Below, in pieces: positions 41,762-41,769 of a stretch of DNA of 41,769 nucleotides. Source of the stretch: Propionibacterium sp. (GTDB taxonomy: Bacteria; Actinomycetota; Actinomycetes; Propionibacteriales; Propionibacteriaceae); NCBI GenBank assembly GCA_012517405.1, contig JAAYVB010000005.1, forward strand, positions 1-41,769. The letters are read 5' to 3'. The stretch's first letter is position 1. Every line of letters starts with the position of its first letter. Both the position numbers and the translations under genes were made by a program. The notes beneath the pieces were generated by a model. It did no database searches. It was not told the origin of the DNA and saw only the letters and a program-made list of their open reading frames with translations.

Positions 41762-41769
41762 TCTATGAA

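Overview
The window is a gene-dense, high-GC stretch of an actinobacterial chromosome. The gene content fits the order Propionibacteriales or a close relative, but I cannot fix the genus from sequence alone. Evidence for Actinobacteria: a FolP2-type dihydropteroate synthase paralogue, a pafBC-tatAC cluster, a parA/scpA/scpB/rluB cluster, DUF5709, the long form of LeuA behind a leucine leader peptide, AbiEi-type proteins with a DUF559-like C-terminus, and many transcripts that look leaderless (a -10 box 6-7 nt before an ATG or GTG, with no ribosome binding site). Almost everything is core chromosome. No insertion sequence, prophage or CRISPR array is visible.

Layout. 1-1316: an AbiEi/DUF559-like gene lying between two copies of a very long perfect palindrome, then a GC-rich simple tract. 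1317-5992: glycyl-tRNA synthetase, divergent from a complete zinc regulon znuACB-zur with a Zur-like box over its promoter. 6083-10127: HtrA protease, RecO, decaprenyl diphosphate synthase and an orphan ModD. 10173-12203: a self-contained ABC exporter plus XRE regulator operon with a palindrome on its promoter. 12277-16330: bioB behind tandem AAC-N3-GTT operators, folP2, and leuA with a leader-peptide attenuator. 16494-17969: a mannitol dehydrogenase family oxidoreductase. 18104-21756 (minus): phoH-ybeY-corC-era. 21906-28070 (minus): pafB-pafC-tatA-tatC-tgt-hemH-DUF5709. 28131-29045: gluQ. 29059-33541 (minus): parA-RHH-scpA-scpB-rluB-FKBP lipoprotein. 33862-39466: branched-chain amino acid ABC transporter, with livK on plus converging on livHMGF on minus. 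39675-41454: VIT-family transporter and an unknown membrane protein. 41471-41761: a 19-bp tandem repeat, a strong terminator and the 5S rRNA gene of an rrn operon that continues beyond the window.

How the genes work together. The znu/zur block is a closed zinc-homeostasis circuit. The parA-scpAB block joins chromosome partitioning to condensin. The phoH-ybeY-era block is ribosome and rRNA maturation. PafB and PafC form a DNA-damage-response regulator, here linked to Tat export. The liv block imports branched-chain amino acids, and leuA, which makes the leucine precursor, has its own leucine-sensing attenuator.

Most unusual items: the paired giant palindromes around the AbiEi-like gene, the LivH permease fused to a secreted Ig-like domain, the ribbon-helix-helix protein between ParA and ScpA, the leucine leader peptide that may itself be leaderless, the tandem operators before bioB, a ferrochelatase that resembles proteobacterial rather than typical actinobacterial enzymes, and the ModD gene with no molybdate transporter beside it.
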